Shown here: piece by piece, positions 9,204 through 16,942 of the stretch
Numbering within the stretch: the first letter of the stretch is position 1
Layout: every line of letters starts with the position of its first letter
Translations under genes and position numbers: made by a program
The notes under the pieces: model-generated
What the model was told of the DNA's origin: nothing
The model's database searches: none
What the model saw: the letters and a program-made list of their open reading frames with translations, nothing else
Source: Chthoniobacterales bacterium
Lineage (GTDB): Bacteria > Verrucomicrobiota > Verrucomicrobiia > Chthoniobacterales > UBA10450
Assembly: GCA_013694595.1 (NCBI GenBank)
Contig: JACDCC010000359.1
Coordinates: 1-41,256, forward strand
Length of the DNA: 41,256 nucleotides
Direction of reading: 5' to 3'

Positions 9204-9626
9204 ATGGATACTCAGATCGCTCACCGGCATTCACTGCGTATTTTGTGCGCAGATGACAACATTGAACTGGTCGAGCTCCTCTCGGACATGCTTCGCTTTT
9301 ACGGGTACCGTGTGAAATGTGCGTACGACGGCACCCGGGCGCTGAGGACGATCTCCGCCGCGCCCGATAAATACGACCTTCTGATCACCGACATGCAGAT
9401 GCCCGGGTTGAGCGGCCACGATCTCGTGGTGCAGGCGCGCGACACCGGGTTCCACGGGAAAGTCATCGTGTTCGCAGGTGCCTTGTCGCTCGAGGAGCGT
9501 CAGCGTTTCGGCGAGCTCGCGGTGGAGGCGATCGTCGATAAGCCGGCGGATCACCGCCAGTTGATCAGCGTGGTGGCCCGGCTCCAGACGGAGCTCTGGG
9601 AGCACGCCAGCGCCACCGCGGCCTAA
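9204..9626 (+). CDS. Stand-alone response-regulator receiver domain
   Basis: A 140-residue protein that is essentially one CheY-like receiver: acidic pair ADDN near residue 16, phospho-acceptor Asp in LLITDMQMPGLSG, and the conserved Lys in AIVDKPAD. The position normally Thr/Ser after beta-4 reads VFAGA, so the switch hydroxyl residue appears replaced by Ala. There is no output domain and no histidine kinase nearby, so the partner is unknown. I chose the ATG at 9204 because everything upstream is intergenic. The stop lies in one of the GCCTAACGA motifs. Convergent with the next gene, 6 bp apart. Confidence 0.88.
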   Translation: MDTQIAHRHSLRILCADDNIELVELLSDMLRFYGYRVKCAYDGTRALRTISAAPDKYDLLITDMQMPGLSGHDLVVQARDTGFHGKVIVFAGALSLEERQRFGELAVEAIVDKPADHRQLISVVARLQTELWEHASATAA

Positions 9627-9632
9627 CGAGCG

Positions 9633-10496
9633 CTAATCCGGGAGGCGCAGCATCGGATTGTTGAGCGCGCGCTCACGGTCGCCGGTCTTGTTGTAGTTCC
9701 AGTAGTCGACCTTCAGGTTGCGTTTCATCTTCAGGCGGCTGCCGTCGGCGGCTTTCCACTCGCGCAGCAAGTGCGGAGGATCGCGATCGAGGATGAACTC
9801 ATCGCCGCCACCTGCGTGTTGCACCTTCACGTTGATCGCCCGGCGATCGGCTGTGAAGGACACTTTCGCAGGCTGGAAAGTGAAGCTGTCCTTTTTGGAA
9901 TTGATCGCGCTGCCTGCGAGCTGGATCTCGAATTCCGTGCCCGGCTTCGTGAAATCGATCGTGCGAACGAGCCACGGCAGCTCGTCGTAGAAATGGCCGT
10001 TCGGCGGTGGCTTCACCTCTTCGGTGCCAGCGGCCATTCCATCCCAGTAGGTGCGGAAGTCGTAGGTGAACTGGTCCCCGTGCCGGCGCGCTTCCTTATA
10101 GGTGTTGCCGCAGCTGTCGTTGCTGGTGAGCGAGAATTTCAGCAGCTGTGAGTTGTCCACCCGCCAGAAGCTGGCGTGCATCTGCTGGTAAACGTAGAGG
10201 CCAGTCGGCACGTGCAGGATCTGATTCATCTTTAGCACCGCGATCGTGTCGGGCCGCATCGGTCCTTCCGGCTTCACGAGCTGTTTCGGGTCGAACGGCT
10301 CGCGCACCAGGATGTGCAGCACCTCGCACTGACGCGGCTCGCCGTAGCGTACGATCTCTGCTCCGTAGATGCTGAACTCGGCTTTGCCGTCTCCCCAGTA
10401 ATTGTTGTTCTGAAGCAGGGCAGGGGAGAACTGCGCGGCGGCGTTGCTGATGCCAATGGAGAGGAGGAACGCCAGCACGCTCGTGAATTTCAGCAT
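9633..10496 (-). CDS. Secreted protein of unknown function
   Basis: A 287-residue product starting MLKFTSVLAFLLSIGIS, a signal peptide with probable cleavage after NAAA. The mature part starts with an aromatic/Asn-rich stretch (ALLQNNNYWGDGKAEFSIYG) and contains a motif-like QQMHASFWRVD. I recognise no named family with certainty. The ATG at 10496 is favoured over one at 10517 because the latter lies inside the heptamer repeat and would precede the signal peptide with MNVGRFP. Confidence 0.75.
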   Translation of the reverse strand: MLKFTSVLAFLLSIGISNAAAQFSPALLQNNNYWGDGKAEFSIYGAEIVRYGEPRQCEVLHILVREPFDPKQLVKPEGPMRPDTIAVLKMNQILHVPTGLYVYQQMHASFWRVDNSQLLKFSLTSNDSCGNTYKEARRHGDQFTYDFRTYWDGMAAGTEEVKPPPNGHFYDELPWLVRTIDFTKPGTEFEIQLAGSAINSKKDSFTFQPAKVSFTADRRAINVKVQHAGGGDEFILDRDPPHLLREWKAADGSRLKMKRNLKVDYWNYNKTGDRERALNNPMLRLPD

Positions 10497-10501
10497 CGGG
10501 A

Positions 10502-10536
10502 AACGTCCAACGTTCAACGTTCAACGTCCAACGTTT
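10502..10536. repeat. Five tandem heptamers (AACGTYC)
   Basis: Five head-to-tail 7-mers: AACGTCC, AACGTTC, AACGTTC, AACGTCC, AACGTTT. The array begins 5 nt before the ATG of the minus-strand secreted protein, so it occupies its ribosome-binding region and adds an alternative in-frame ATG at 10517. No downstream gene is needed to explain it; it looks like a short satellite. Confidence 0.8.
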
Positions 10537-10627
10537 CAATTGCGGAAGACCTTGGATTCGGCCTCGAACAGGGCGCCGGCACCCATTCGGCTTGCGCACA
10601 GCGCAGGCTGTTGAAACTTTTGTTCTG

Positions 10628-11044
10628 ATGCACGACCACGAACACGAGAACGATCGCGACTGCGACCACGCGCAACAGACGGCCGCAACAGGCGTCGCGA
10701 ACGCGGCCGTGATCGATCTTTTCGCGGTCGATCAACGGGCCGGTGAGGTGCTCCTCGTCATGAATGAAGAGCGGCCATGGGATGGTTCCGATCTGCGGCT
10801 GCATGAGCTGCAGGAGAAATTCAACGCCTACGTCTCGTTCCTCCTCGATGGCGAAATGCTGGCTGAACATCCGGAGCTCGCCGGAAAACCGGCGCGGATC
10901 GAACTGCGTTGCGTGGAGATGCCGGACGATCGCGCAGTCGAGCTGCTGGGAATGATCCACGACCAGCTCGAGTTGCAGGAGATCAAAATGGAAGTCCTGA
11001 TCGCAGACGACGGCAGCTGCGGCTCCGGTTGCACCTGCCACTGA
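10628..11044 (+). CDS. DUF6572-like protein with His-rich N-terminus and Cys-rich C-terminus
   Basis: A 138-residue soluble protein. The central part (AVIDLFAVDQRAGEVLLVMN, then RPWDGSDLRLHELQEKFNAY and ELAGKPARIELRC) resembles the DUF6572 family, whose function is unknown to me. The N-terminus is MHDHEHENDRDCDH and the C-terminus DDGSCGSGCTCH, so both ends carry candidate metal ligands. I chose the ATG at 10628 because residues before it do not fit the family. It stands alone between divergent and convergent neighbours. Confidence 0.75.
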   Translation: MHDHEHENDRDCDHAQQTAATGVANAAVIDLFAVDQRAGEVLLVMNEERPWDGSDLRLHELQEKFNAYVSFLLDGEMLAEHPELAGKPARIELRCVEMPDDRAVELLGMIHDQLELQEIKMEVLIADDGSCGSGCTCH

Positions 11045-11089
11045 TCGGCTCAGGATGGCCGGCGGTGCACGCCTCCGGCAATCCCTCGC

Positions 11090-11620
11090 CTAATACGTCA
11101 GGAACGAAACAACAGGATCCGGCTCGAGCTTTGCGCGGCCGTGCAGGAACTCCAGCTCGATGAGAAATTGCGCCTCGATCAGCTCGCCGCCGACCTTTTT
11201 GATCAAGGTCGCCGCTGAGGCGGACGTCCCGCCGGTCGCCAGGAGGTCGTCGATCAACACGATCCGCTCACCGGGATTGATGCTGTCGATGTGCATCTCC
11301 ATTTCCGCTTCACCATATTCGAGCGTGTAAGCCGCACGTTCCGTCTTGTAGGGCAGCTTGCCCTTTTTCCGAATCGGCACCAAACCGATCCCGAGTTCAT
11401 AGGCCACGGCCGACCCGAAGAGGAACCCACGCGCGTCGATGCAGACAACTTTATCGACCTTGAGCCCGCGGCAGCGTTCCCGGAACAGATCGATCGCGGT
11501 GCGAAAGAGAGCGCCGTCGCAAAGGATGGGCGTGATGTCCTTGAAGATGATTCCCGGTTTCGGAAAGTCCGCGACATCGCGCACGGCGGCTCGCAATTTG
11601 GCGAGGTGATCGGAAGCCAT
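11090..11620 (-). CDS. apt: Adenine phosphoribosyltransferase
   Basis: Apt salvages adenine to AMP using PRPP in the cytosol. The 176-residue product is of normal length. It has the family start DFPKPGIIFKDITPILCD, the flexible-loop region with KLPYKTERAAYTLEYG, and the PRPP-binding motif IVLIDDLLATGGTSASAA. The ATG at 11620 is the only start that fits. It is divergent from the ankyrin/L,D-transpeptidase gene, 175 bp away. Confidence 0.96.
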   Translation of the reverse strand: MASDHLAKLRAAVRDVADFPKPGIIFKDITPILCDGALFRTAIDLFRERCRGLKVDKVVCIDARGFLFGSAVAYELGIGLVPIRKKGKLPYKTERAAYTLEYGEAEMEMHIDSINPGERIVLIDDLLATGGTSASAATLIKKVGGELIEAQFLIELEFLHGRAKLEPDPVVSFLTY

Positions 11621-11795
11621 GGCGCGATGCTACCGGCCACCGATCAAACGTCAACGGCTGCGATCCAGCGTGCGTCGCCGGCCCCGCAGCAAAAATCTAT
11701 CCGCTCCTGGCCGCAACATGCGACCATTTTTCCCGCTCTTGACGAAATTCAAAATAAAGTCTCCCATCGAACCCGTGACTCGCCAGACCAAAAGC

Positions 11796-13358
11796 ATGAT
11801 GAAGAAGCTCGCCCTCGTGGGCGCCTTCATGCTGTTGGCCGGCAGCCTGGCGAAACATCGCGACGCGCGCAGCTCGCTGGCGCCGGAATCGCTAGCCCGC
11901 GCCATCGAGACGCGAAACACTCAGCTCCTAGAGCTTTGCTTCTCGGAGAAGATAGATGTGAACGCTCCCGGAGCGGACGGTCGCACGCCGTTGTTGATCG
12001 CCACGGCGCAGCAGGACGGCGCGATGGTGCAGCGCCTTCTCGAGGCCGGTGCTAAACCCGACATCACTGACCCGAACGGCACGACGCCGCTTCTCCTCGC
12101 GATTTCCCAGCAGGATGGCGCGATCGCGCAACGGCTTCTCGATCAAAAAGCAGACGTCAACATTGCTGATCGAAACGGCACGACACCGCTCCTGAAAGCC
12201 ACCATCGAGCATGACGCGACGACGGTGCAGCGACTGCTCGACGCGGGCGCAAATGTCGACCTGGCGGATCGCAGCGGGACAACGGCGGTGATGGTCGCGG
12301 CGACTTACGACAATGAAGAGTTGCTCCGCGCCTTGGCCTCACGATCATCAAATCTCGACGCCGCCGATGCCGGTGGGAGGACCGCAGCGCATCACGCGAT
12401 CGCTTCGAGAAACCAGGCTGCGGTGGAGCTACTCCTGCCGGCTATGGCGGAGATTCAGCCAGCCGTTGGCCCGACAGGCAATCTGGTGGAACTCGCGTGT
12501 GAGACCGGCGACGAGAGGATCATCGAAGCAGTTCTGAACCGCGCGCCTTCCACGCTCGAATGGACGCCGGGCACGTATCGTGCACTCGACGTCGCACTGA
12601 CAGCGAAGAACGGCCAGCTGACCAGGCTGCTCATCAGCCGTCACCCGTCACCTCCGATGAAGCCGGGCACGAACGTGCCGCTTCTCGCGCACGCGATGGT
12701 GGCCGATGATACCGCACTCGTGACCGCGCTGCTAACAGCCGGCGTGAATCCGAATGTGACGTTGCCGGTGCCACACGACAAAGCGTTCGTCGCCTCGATC
12801 AAGCCGCAGTACCTGCGCAGCTTCGCGATCAGCGATGAAGGAATTACGATGCTGATGATCGCCGCTGGTCTCGGGCGCGAGGATTATGTGCGTGCTTTAC
12901 TCGACGCCGGCGCGGAGCGAAATCGCTCCACGGTGAAACACAAGATGCTCGCGCTCTACTTCGCCGCGCGCACTGATAGCTGGCGTTGCATGCAGATGCT
13001 GCTCGGCAGAGGGCCGGCTCCCAGCGAGCTGCGCATCGAGATCTCGCTCGCGGCGCAACGCGCGTCCGTGATCAAGGACGGCACTCCGGTTTACCAAACG
13101 GCTATTTCGTCGGGGCGGACGGGCTTTGCGACGCCTTCCGGTGAGTTCGTCGTGACCGACAAAAAGCGCAGCCACAAGTCGACCATTTACCACGTGAACA
13201 TGCCCTTCTTCATGCGGCTGAATGGGCTGGACTTCGGCCTGCACCAGGGAGCCGTGCCGAACTATCCCGCATCCCACGGCTGCATCCGACTGCCGAGTGA
13301 AGCAGCGGTGAAGCTGTTCACAGAGATCCCGGTCGGCACGGTCGTGATGATCAACTAA
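11796..13358 (+). CDS. Ankyrin-repeat protein with C-terminal L,D-transpeptidase (YkuD) domain
   Basis: A 520-residue exported protein. Residues 1-20 are a signal peptide (MMKKLALVGAFMLLAGSLA). About 30-390 hold ankyrin repeats with the typical GxTPLLxA and LLxAGAxxxxxD pattern (DGRTPLLIATAQQDGAMVQ, NGTTPLLLAISQQDGAIAQ and others). The C-terminal part, from about 400, is a YkuD domain with HQGAVPNYPASHGCIRLPS; His494 and catalytic Cys496 are visible. L,D-transpeptidases cross-link peptidoglycan or attach proteins to it. The ankyrin part may dock a partner in the periplasm (inference). I chose the ATG at 11796 because it opens the signal peptide; a second ATG follows directly. No second envelope gene accompanies it. 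Confidence 0.9.
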   Translation: MMKKLALVGAFMLLAGSLAKHRDARSSLAPESLARAIETRNTQLLELCFSEKIDVNAPGADGRTPLLIATAQQDGAMVQRLLEAGAKPDITDPNGTTPLLLAISQQDGAIAQRLLDQKADVNIADRNGTTPLLKATIEHDATTVQRLLDAGANVDLADRSGTTAVMVAATYDNEELLRALASRSSNLDAADAGGRTAAHHAIASRNQAAVELLLPAMAEIQPAVGPTGNLVELACETGDERIIEAVLNRAPSTLEWTPGTYRALDVALTAKNGQLTRLLISRHPSPPMKPGTNVPLLAHAMVADDTALVTALLTAGVNPNVTLPVPHDKAFVASIKPQYLRSFAISDEGITMLMIAAGLGREDYVRALLDAGAERNRSTVKHKMLALYFAARTDSWRCMQMLLGRGPAPSELRIEISLAAQRASVIKDGTPVYQTAISSGRTGFATPSGEFVVTDKKRSHKSTIYHVNMPFFMRLNGLDFGLHQGAVPNYPASHGCIRLPSEAAVKLFTEIPVGTVVMIN

Positions 13359-13415
13359 GCGCGGCATCTCACGCCGCCGGGCGCAGCTGTGGAAGTGTTT
13401 GTTGACTGTCAGTTG

Positions 13416-13473
13416 GCCCTCACCTGGCGCTGCGCGTCCTCCTCTCCCTGAGGGAGAGGATTGAGGTGAGGGC
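13416..13473. repeat. Palindromic repeat element, intergenic copy
   Basis: The outer arms GCCCTCACCT (13416-13425) and AGGTGAGGGC (13464-13473) are complementary. The inside contains the near-perfect palindrome CCTCTCCCTGAGGGAGAGG (13441-13459). The element lies downstream of the ankyrin/L,D-transpeptidase gene and could end its transcript, although there is no T-run. The same blocks recur inside rplD (39253-39352), which makes this a dispersed family. Confidence 0.85.
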
Positions 13474-13573
13474 GAATCTGCCGTGCAGGGTGACAATGCG
13501 CGAACACTACCCGCAGCTGTTGTCCGGGTTCGTTGCGCTTGCTCTTTCTACGTCCGGTTGATGTAAACGCCGG

Positions 13574-14088
13574 ATGAGAAATCTTTGCGCGGTGGTGGCA
13601 TTCGTAGCGAGTCTCGTGACGACGTCCATCGGCGCACCGGCTCGGACGAATGTTCGGACGATCGCGAATCTCCCAAACTTCCCGAAGGAGACGTTAAAAC
13701 GAATCGTCAGCCCCAAGTTCTACCGGTCGCTGCTGATCTCGCCAGTCGAAAGTTGGGTCGTCGTCCGTGGGCAGCTCGTGGGAGGCGGTTCGCAGGTGCA
13801 CGCGTGACTCACTCAGAGCTCGGCGGTGTCTACGACGATTTTGCGCTCAAGCTTGCCCCTGGCTTTGGCATCAGCGGATTCGGCCACACCGATCGGCAAG
13901 CGCCAGCTACCCCGGTGCATCTCCACCTCGTGATCTATAAGATCGCCGATGGCAGGATGGCGCTCTCGTTTCCCGTCTCCGACGAGGCAGGCGGGAATCA
14001 GATCGAGTAATATGGCTCGGCCTTCCTGGCGGTGGAGAAGGACGGCAAATGGCCCGAGATAGAAGGGCCGAAGCCGCGCCGCAGGTAA
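13574..14088 (+). pseudogene. Broken paralogue of the secreted protein at 32045-32641
   Basis: It starts MRNLCAVVAFVASLVTTSIG (signal peptide) and matches the intact gene at 32045 segment by segment: SPKFYRSLLISPVESWVVVR against SPKFYKTLMISPIDGWVVVR. The frame then shifts by one base near 13793-13806. The match resumes with HSELGGVYDDFALKL and VHLHLVIYKIADGRMAL, meets an in-frame TAA at 14008-14010, and continues beyond it (YGSAFLAVEKDGKWPEIEGP) to a final TAA at 14086. One frameshift plus one nonsense codon make it a pseudogene unless they are sequencing errors. Family unknown. Confidence 0.85.
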
Positions 14089-14139
14089 GCCACGGTTAGT
14101 TGCACCGCGGAGGTGCGGCCGGTAAGCTGGCCGCTCTCG

Positions 14140-14931
14140 ATGGATCGCTCGCTCCTGATCGCCGCCACCGCCTGCTTTCTCGTGGCTGTCGTGCGGACGC
14201 TGCTCGCCTTGCGGGCCGGCGTATTCCGGCCTGGACGTTTCAACTTCGTCGCCATTGCTTGCGGTTTCCTACTACAGACGGCGTTTCTGTGGGTGAGAGG
14301 AAACGCAATCGGCCGCTGCCCGATTACAAACCTCTTCGAGGTGTTCACCTTCCTCGCGTGGTCGATTGTGCTCATCTACATGCTGGTCGGACCGGCCTAC
14401 CGTCTGTCGCTGATGGGCGCATTCACCGCCCCACTGGTGTTTGGGATCCAAGCCCTCTCCCTGGCAGCTCCTATCGACGTTCCGCACACCACGCGCGTGG
14501 AAGCGAATCCGTGGCTCGAGTTTCATGCTTCAATGTCGATGATCGCATATGGGGCGTTCGCCCTCGCCTGCATCGCGGGGCTGATGTACCTCATCCAGGA
14601 GCGGCAACTGAAAACGCGACAGCTGCACTCGGTCTTCCATCATCTGCCGCCGCTGCACGATCTGTTCACTGCGATCACGCGCTTGCTCTGGCTCGGGTTC
14701 CTGCTCTTCACCGCCGGATTGGTGAGCGGCTTCTTCACCGGGCAGCCGCTGCCGGTCTTAAAGATGACCTGCGCCGGGATCGTATGGCTGTTGTACGGCG
14801 CGATCCTGCACGGACGCCACCTGCGGAAGCTGGCGCCAAAACGTGTCGCCGCTCTTTGCATCGTGGCCTTTAGCGCCGCGGTCACCATCTTGTGGGGCAT
14901 CACCTTTGTGTCGGAAAGCCGCCCGCTCTGA
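14140..14931 (+). CDS. HemX / CcsA-type membrane protein (cytochrome c assembly-like)
   Basis: A 263-residue polytopic membrane protein with about eight hydrophobic segments. The segment with EFHASMSMIAYGAFALACI and YLIQERQLK matches the YpjD/HemX/CcsA family, whose members handle heme or lie next to heme genes. Its TGA overlaps the hemA ATG (TGATG), so coupling to tetrapyrrole synthesis is strong. Bacillus HemX lowers the level of HemA; such a role here is inference. I chose the ATG at 14140 (MDRSLLIAATACFLV); a GTG at 14113 is an alternative. Confidence 0.85.
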   Translation: MDRSLLIAATACFLVAVVRTLLALRAGVFRPGRFNFVAIACGFLLQTAFLWVRGNAIGRCPITNLFEVFTFLAWSIVLIYMLVGPAYRLSLMGAFTAPLVFGIQALSLAAPIDVPHTTRVEANPWLEFHASMSMIAYGAFALACIAGLMYLIQERQLKTRQLHSVFHHLPPLHDLFTAITRLLWLGFLLFTAGLVSGFFTGQPLPVLKMTCAGIVWLLYGAILHGRHLRKLAPKRVAALCIVAFSAAVTILWGITFVSESRPL

Positions 14932-16007
14932 TGCACCTCTTCTGCGTCGGCCTTAGCCATCACACTGCGAACGTGGAAACGCGCGAGCGTTATGGGACGC
15001 ACTCTGACGCCGATGCGCTCCGCACCGCTGCTGGCTGCGCCGAAGCGCTGCTGCTCACCACCTGTAACCGCGTGGAAGTTTACGGCGCATCAGAACAGCC
15101 AGTCTCCACGGACGCCATCGCACGGTCGCTCCTCCGCGAAACGGCGATTGCCACCGCCACGAACTCGCCGACATTCTACCGCTACGAAGCGGATGAATGC
15201 GTCCAGCATCTATTTCGCGTGGCCTGCGGTCTGGACTCGATGGTCCTCGGTGAGACGGAGATCCTGGGCCAGGCGAAGAAGGCTTATGAAGCCTCGCGTG
15301 CATCGGGCGCCGCGGGGCCCTGCCTGCACCGGCTCTTCCAACGCGCTTTTCGCGTGGCGAAACAAGTGCGCAGCCGCACCGACATCACGCGGGGTGCGGT
15401 TTCGGTCGGCTCAGTCGCGGTCGATCTCGCGGTGAAAATCTTCGGCGATCTCACCGATCGCAAGGTGCTGCTGCTCGGTGCCGGCGAGGCCAGCGAACGC
15501 ACCGCCCGGGCGCTGATCTCGCGTGGGGTGCGCGATCTCCGCGTCAGCAATCGCTCGCTGGAGCGGGCGGCGACTCTGGCCTCCGCGGTGGCGGGCGAAG
15601 CGGTGCCATTCGAGCACTGGCCGGCGCAATGCCGCATGATCGACATTCTGATCTCCTCCACGTCGGCCGAGGAGCCGTTGCTCACCGCGGATCTCCTTCG
15701 GCCGATGATCGAGGAGCGGATCGATCGGCCATTGTTCATCATTGATATCGCCGTGCCGCGCGACGTGGCGCCGGAGGTAAACAAAATGGAAGGCGTTTAC
15801 CTTTACGACATCGATTCGCTGCAATCGATCGCTGAGCAATCACTCGCCTTGCGCCGGCAACAGATCGCCGCCGGCGAACAGATCATCGCCGAGCACGTGA
15901 GCGACTTCGGCAGCTGGCTGCGCCGCGGGTCGATGACGGTCCGGCCGGCAGAGAGCATGCTGCATCGTCCGCTGACGGAGGCACAGTTGCGCACATCCGA
16001 ATCGTGA
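14931..16007 (+). CDS. hemA: Glutamyl-tRNA reductase, short form
   Basis: HemA reduces glutamyl-tRNA to glutamate-1-semialdehyde, the first step of the C5 route to 5-aminolevulinate. The catalytic Cys45 sits in LLTTCNRVEVYG. The substrate domain shows GLDSMVLGETEILGQAK, and the NADPH domain shows VLLLGAGEASERTARAL. At 358 residues the protein stops soon after HVSDFGSWLRRG, so much of the helical C-terminal dimerisation domain (present in proteins of about 420 residues such as E. coli HemA) is missing. It overlaps HemX upstream (TGATG) and hemC downstream (GTGA). The stop is in frame with no sign of a lost tail, because hemC starts immediately. Confidence 0.95.
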   Translation: MHLFCVGLSHHTANVETRERYGTHSDADALRTAAGCAEALLLTTCNRVEVYGASEQPVSTDAIARSLLRETAIATATNSPTFYRYEADECVQHLFRVACGLDSMVLGETEILGQAKKAYEASRASGAAGPCLHRLFQRAFRVAKQVRSRTDITRGAVSVGSVAVDLAVKIFGDLTDRKVLLLGAGEASERTARALISRGVRDLRVSNRSLERAATLASAVAGEAVPFEHWPAQCRMIDILISSTSAEEPLLTADLLRPMIEERIDRPLFIIDIAVPRDVAPEVNKMEGVYLYDIDSLQSIAEQSLALRRQQIAAGEQIIAEHVSDFGSWLRRGSMTVRPAESMLHRPLTEAQLRTSES

Positions 16008-16942
16008 GCCGGATTGTGCTCGGCACGCGCGGGAGCGATCTCGCGCGCGCGCAGACTTCGATGGTGGAAGCGGCGCTCCGCAGTGCGCATCCGGGCCTTC
16101 GTGTGGAGTGGAAAATCATCACCACGCGCGGCGACGAACGAGCGGCGCCGGTCGCTGAGCCGCTCGAGCGGGGCGCTGGACGGAAAGGACTTTTCACGAG
16201 CGAGATCGAACGCGCGTTGCTGGAAAAGCAGATCGACGTGGCGGTGCACAGCGCCAAAGACCTGCCGAGCGACGCCAGTGCCGGCCTGGAAATTTGCGCC
16301 GCCTTGCCGCGCGCCGCGGTGGAGGATGTCCTGGTGGCGAAGGAGGATCGCGACGCGGCCTCGCTGCCCATCGGAGCGACGATCGCGACGGGCAGTGTGC
16401 GTCGCCAGCATCAACTGCGCGGCTGGCGGAGCGACGTGACGATCGTGGATGTGCGCGGCAACGTCCCGACGCGATTGCGCAAACTCGCGGCCAACAACTG
16501 GCAGGGGATCATCCTCGCCCGTGCGGGACTTGAGCGGCTCGGATTTGACTGCTCGGGCAGGGAACTCCGGTTCGAGGAGAACGCATTCACAGTCAGCGTC
16601 CTCCCGCGCAATCGGTTTCTGCCGGCTGGCGGCCAGGGGATCGTCGCACTGCAGGTGCGTGCCGATGACACTGAAACGAAGCCGCTCGCCGCGAGTGTAA
16701 GCCACCCCGAAACGCTCCTCTGCCTGCGCGCGGAACGTGAGTTTCTCCGGCTGCTGCAAGGCGATTGCGGAACGCCGGTGGGCGTGCTCGCGACGATTCA
16801 ATCTGGAATGATGGAGATGCGCGCGGAGGTTTTCGACGAGCATGGTGGAGAGCGACGCACGGGCAGCTTGCGCAAACTCTTGCAGGAGGCGGAGCCGGAA
16901 GAAATCGGCGCGGAACTTTTAGAGCAAATCCATGGGCGATAA
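16004..16942 (+). CDS. hemC: Porphobilinogen deaminase (hydroxymethylbilane synthase)
   Basis: HemC joins four porphobilinogens into hydroxymethylbilane. The 312-residue product begins MSRIVLGTRGSDLARAQ, has the catalytic HSAKDLP motif, and has Cys255 in LLQGDCGTPVG for the dipyrromethane cofactor. The start is the GTG that overlaps the hemA TGA; it gives the usual family N-terminus. The 3' end overlaps cobA-hemD by 11 nt. Confidence 0.97.
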   Translation: MSRIVLGTRGSDLARAQTSMVEAALRSAHPGLRVEWKIITTRGDERAAPVAEPLERGAGRKGLFTSEIERALLEKQIDVAVHSAKDLPSDASAGLEICAALPRAAVEDVLVAKEDRDAASLPIGATIATGSVRRQHQLRGWRSDVTIVDVRGNVPTRLRKLAANNWQGIILARAGLERLGFDCSGRELRFEENAFTVSVLPRNRFLPAGGQGIVALQVRADDTETKPLAASVSHPETLLCLRAEREFLRLLQGDCGTPVGVLATIQSGMMEMRAEVFDEHGGERRTGSLRKLLQEAEPEEIGAELLEQIHGR

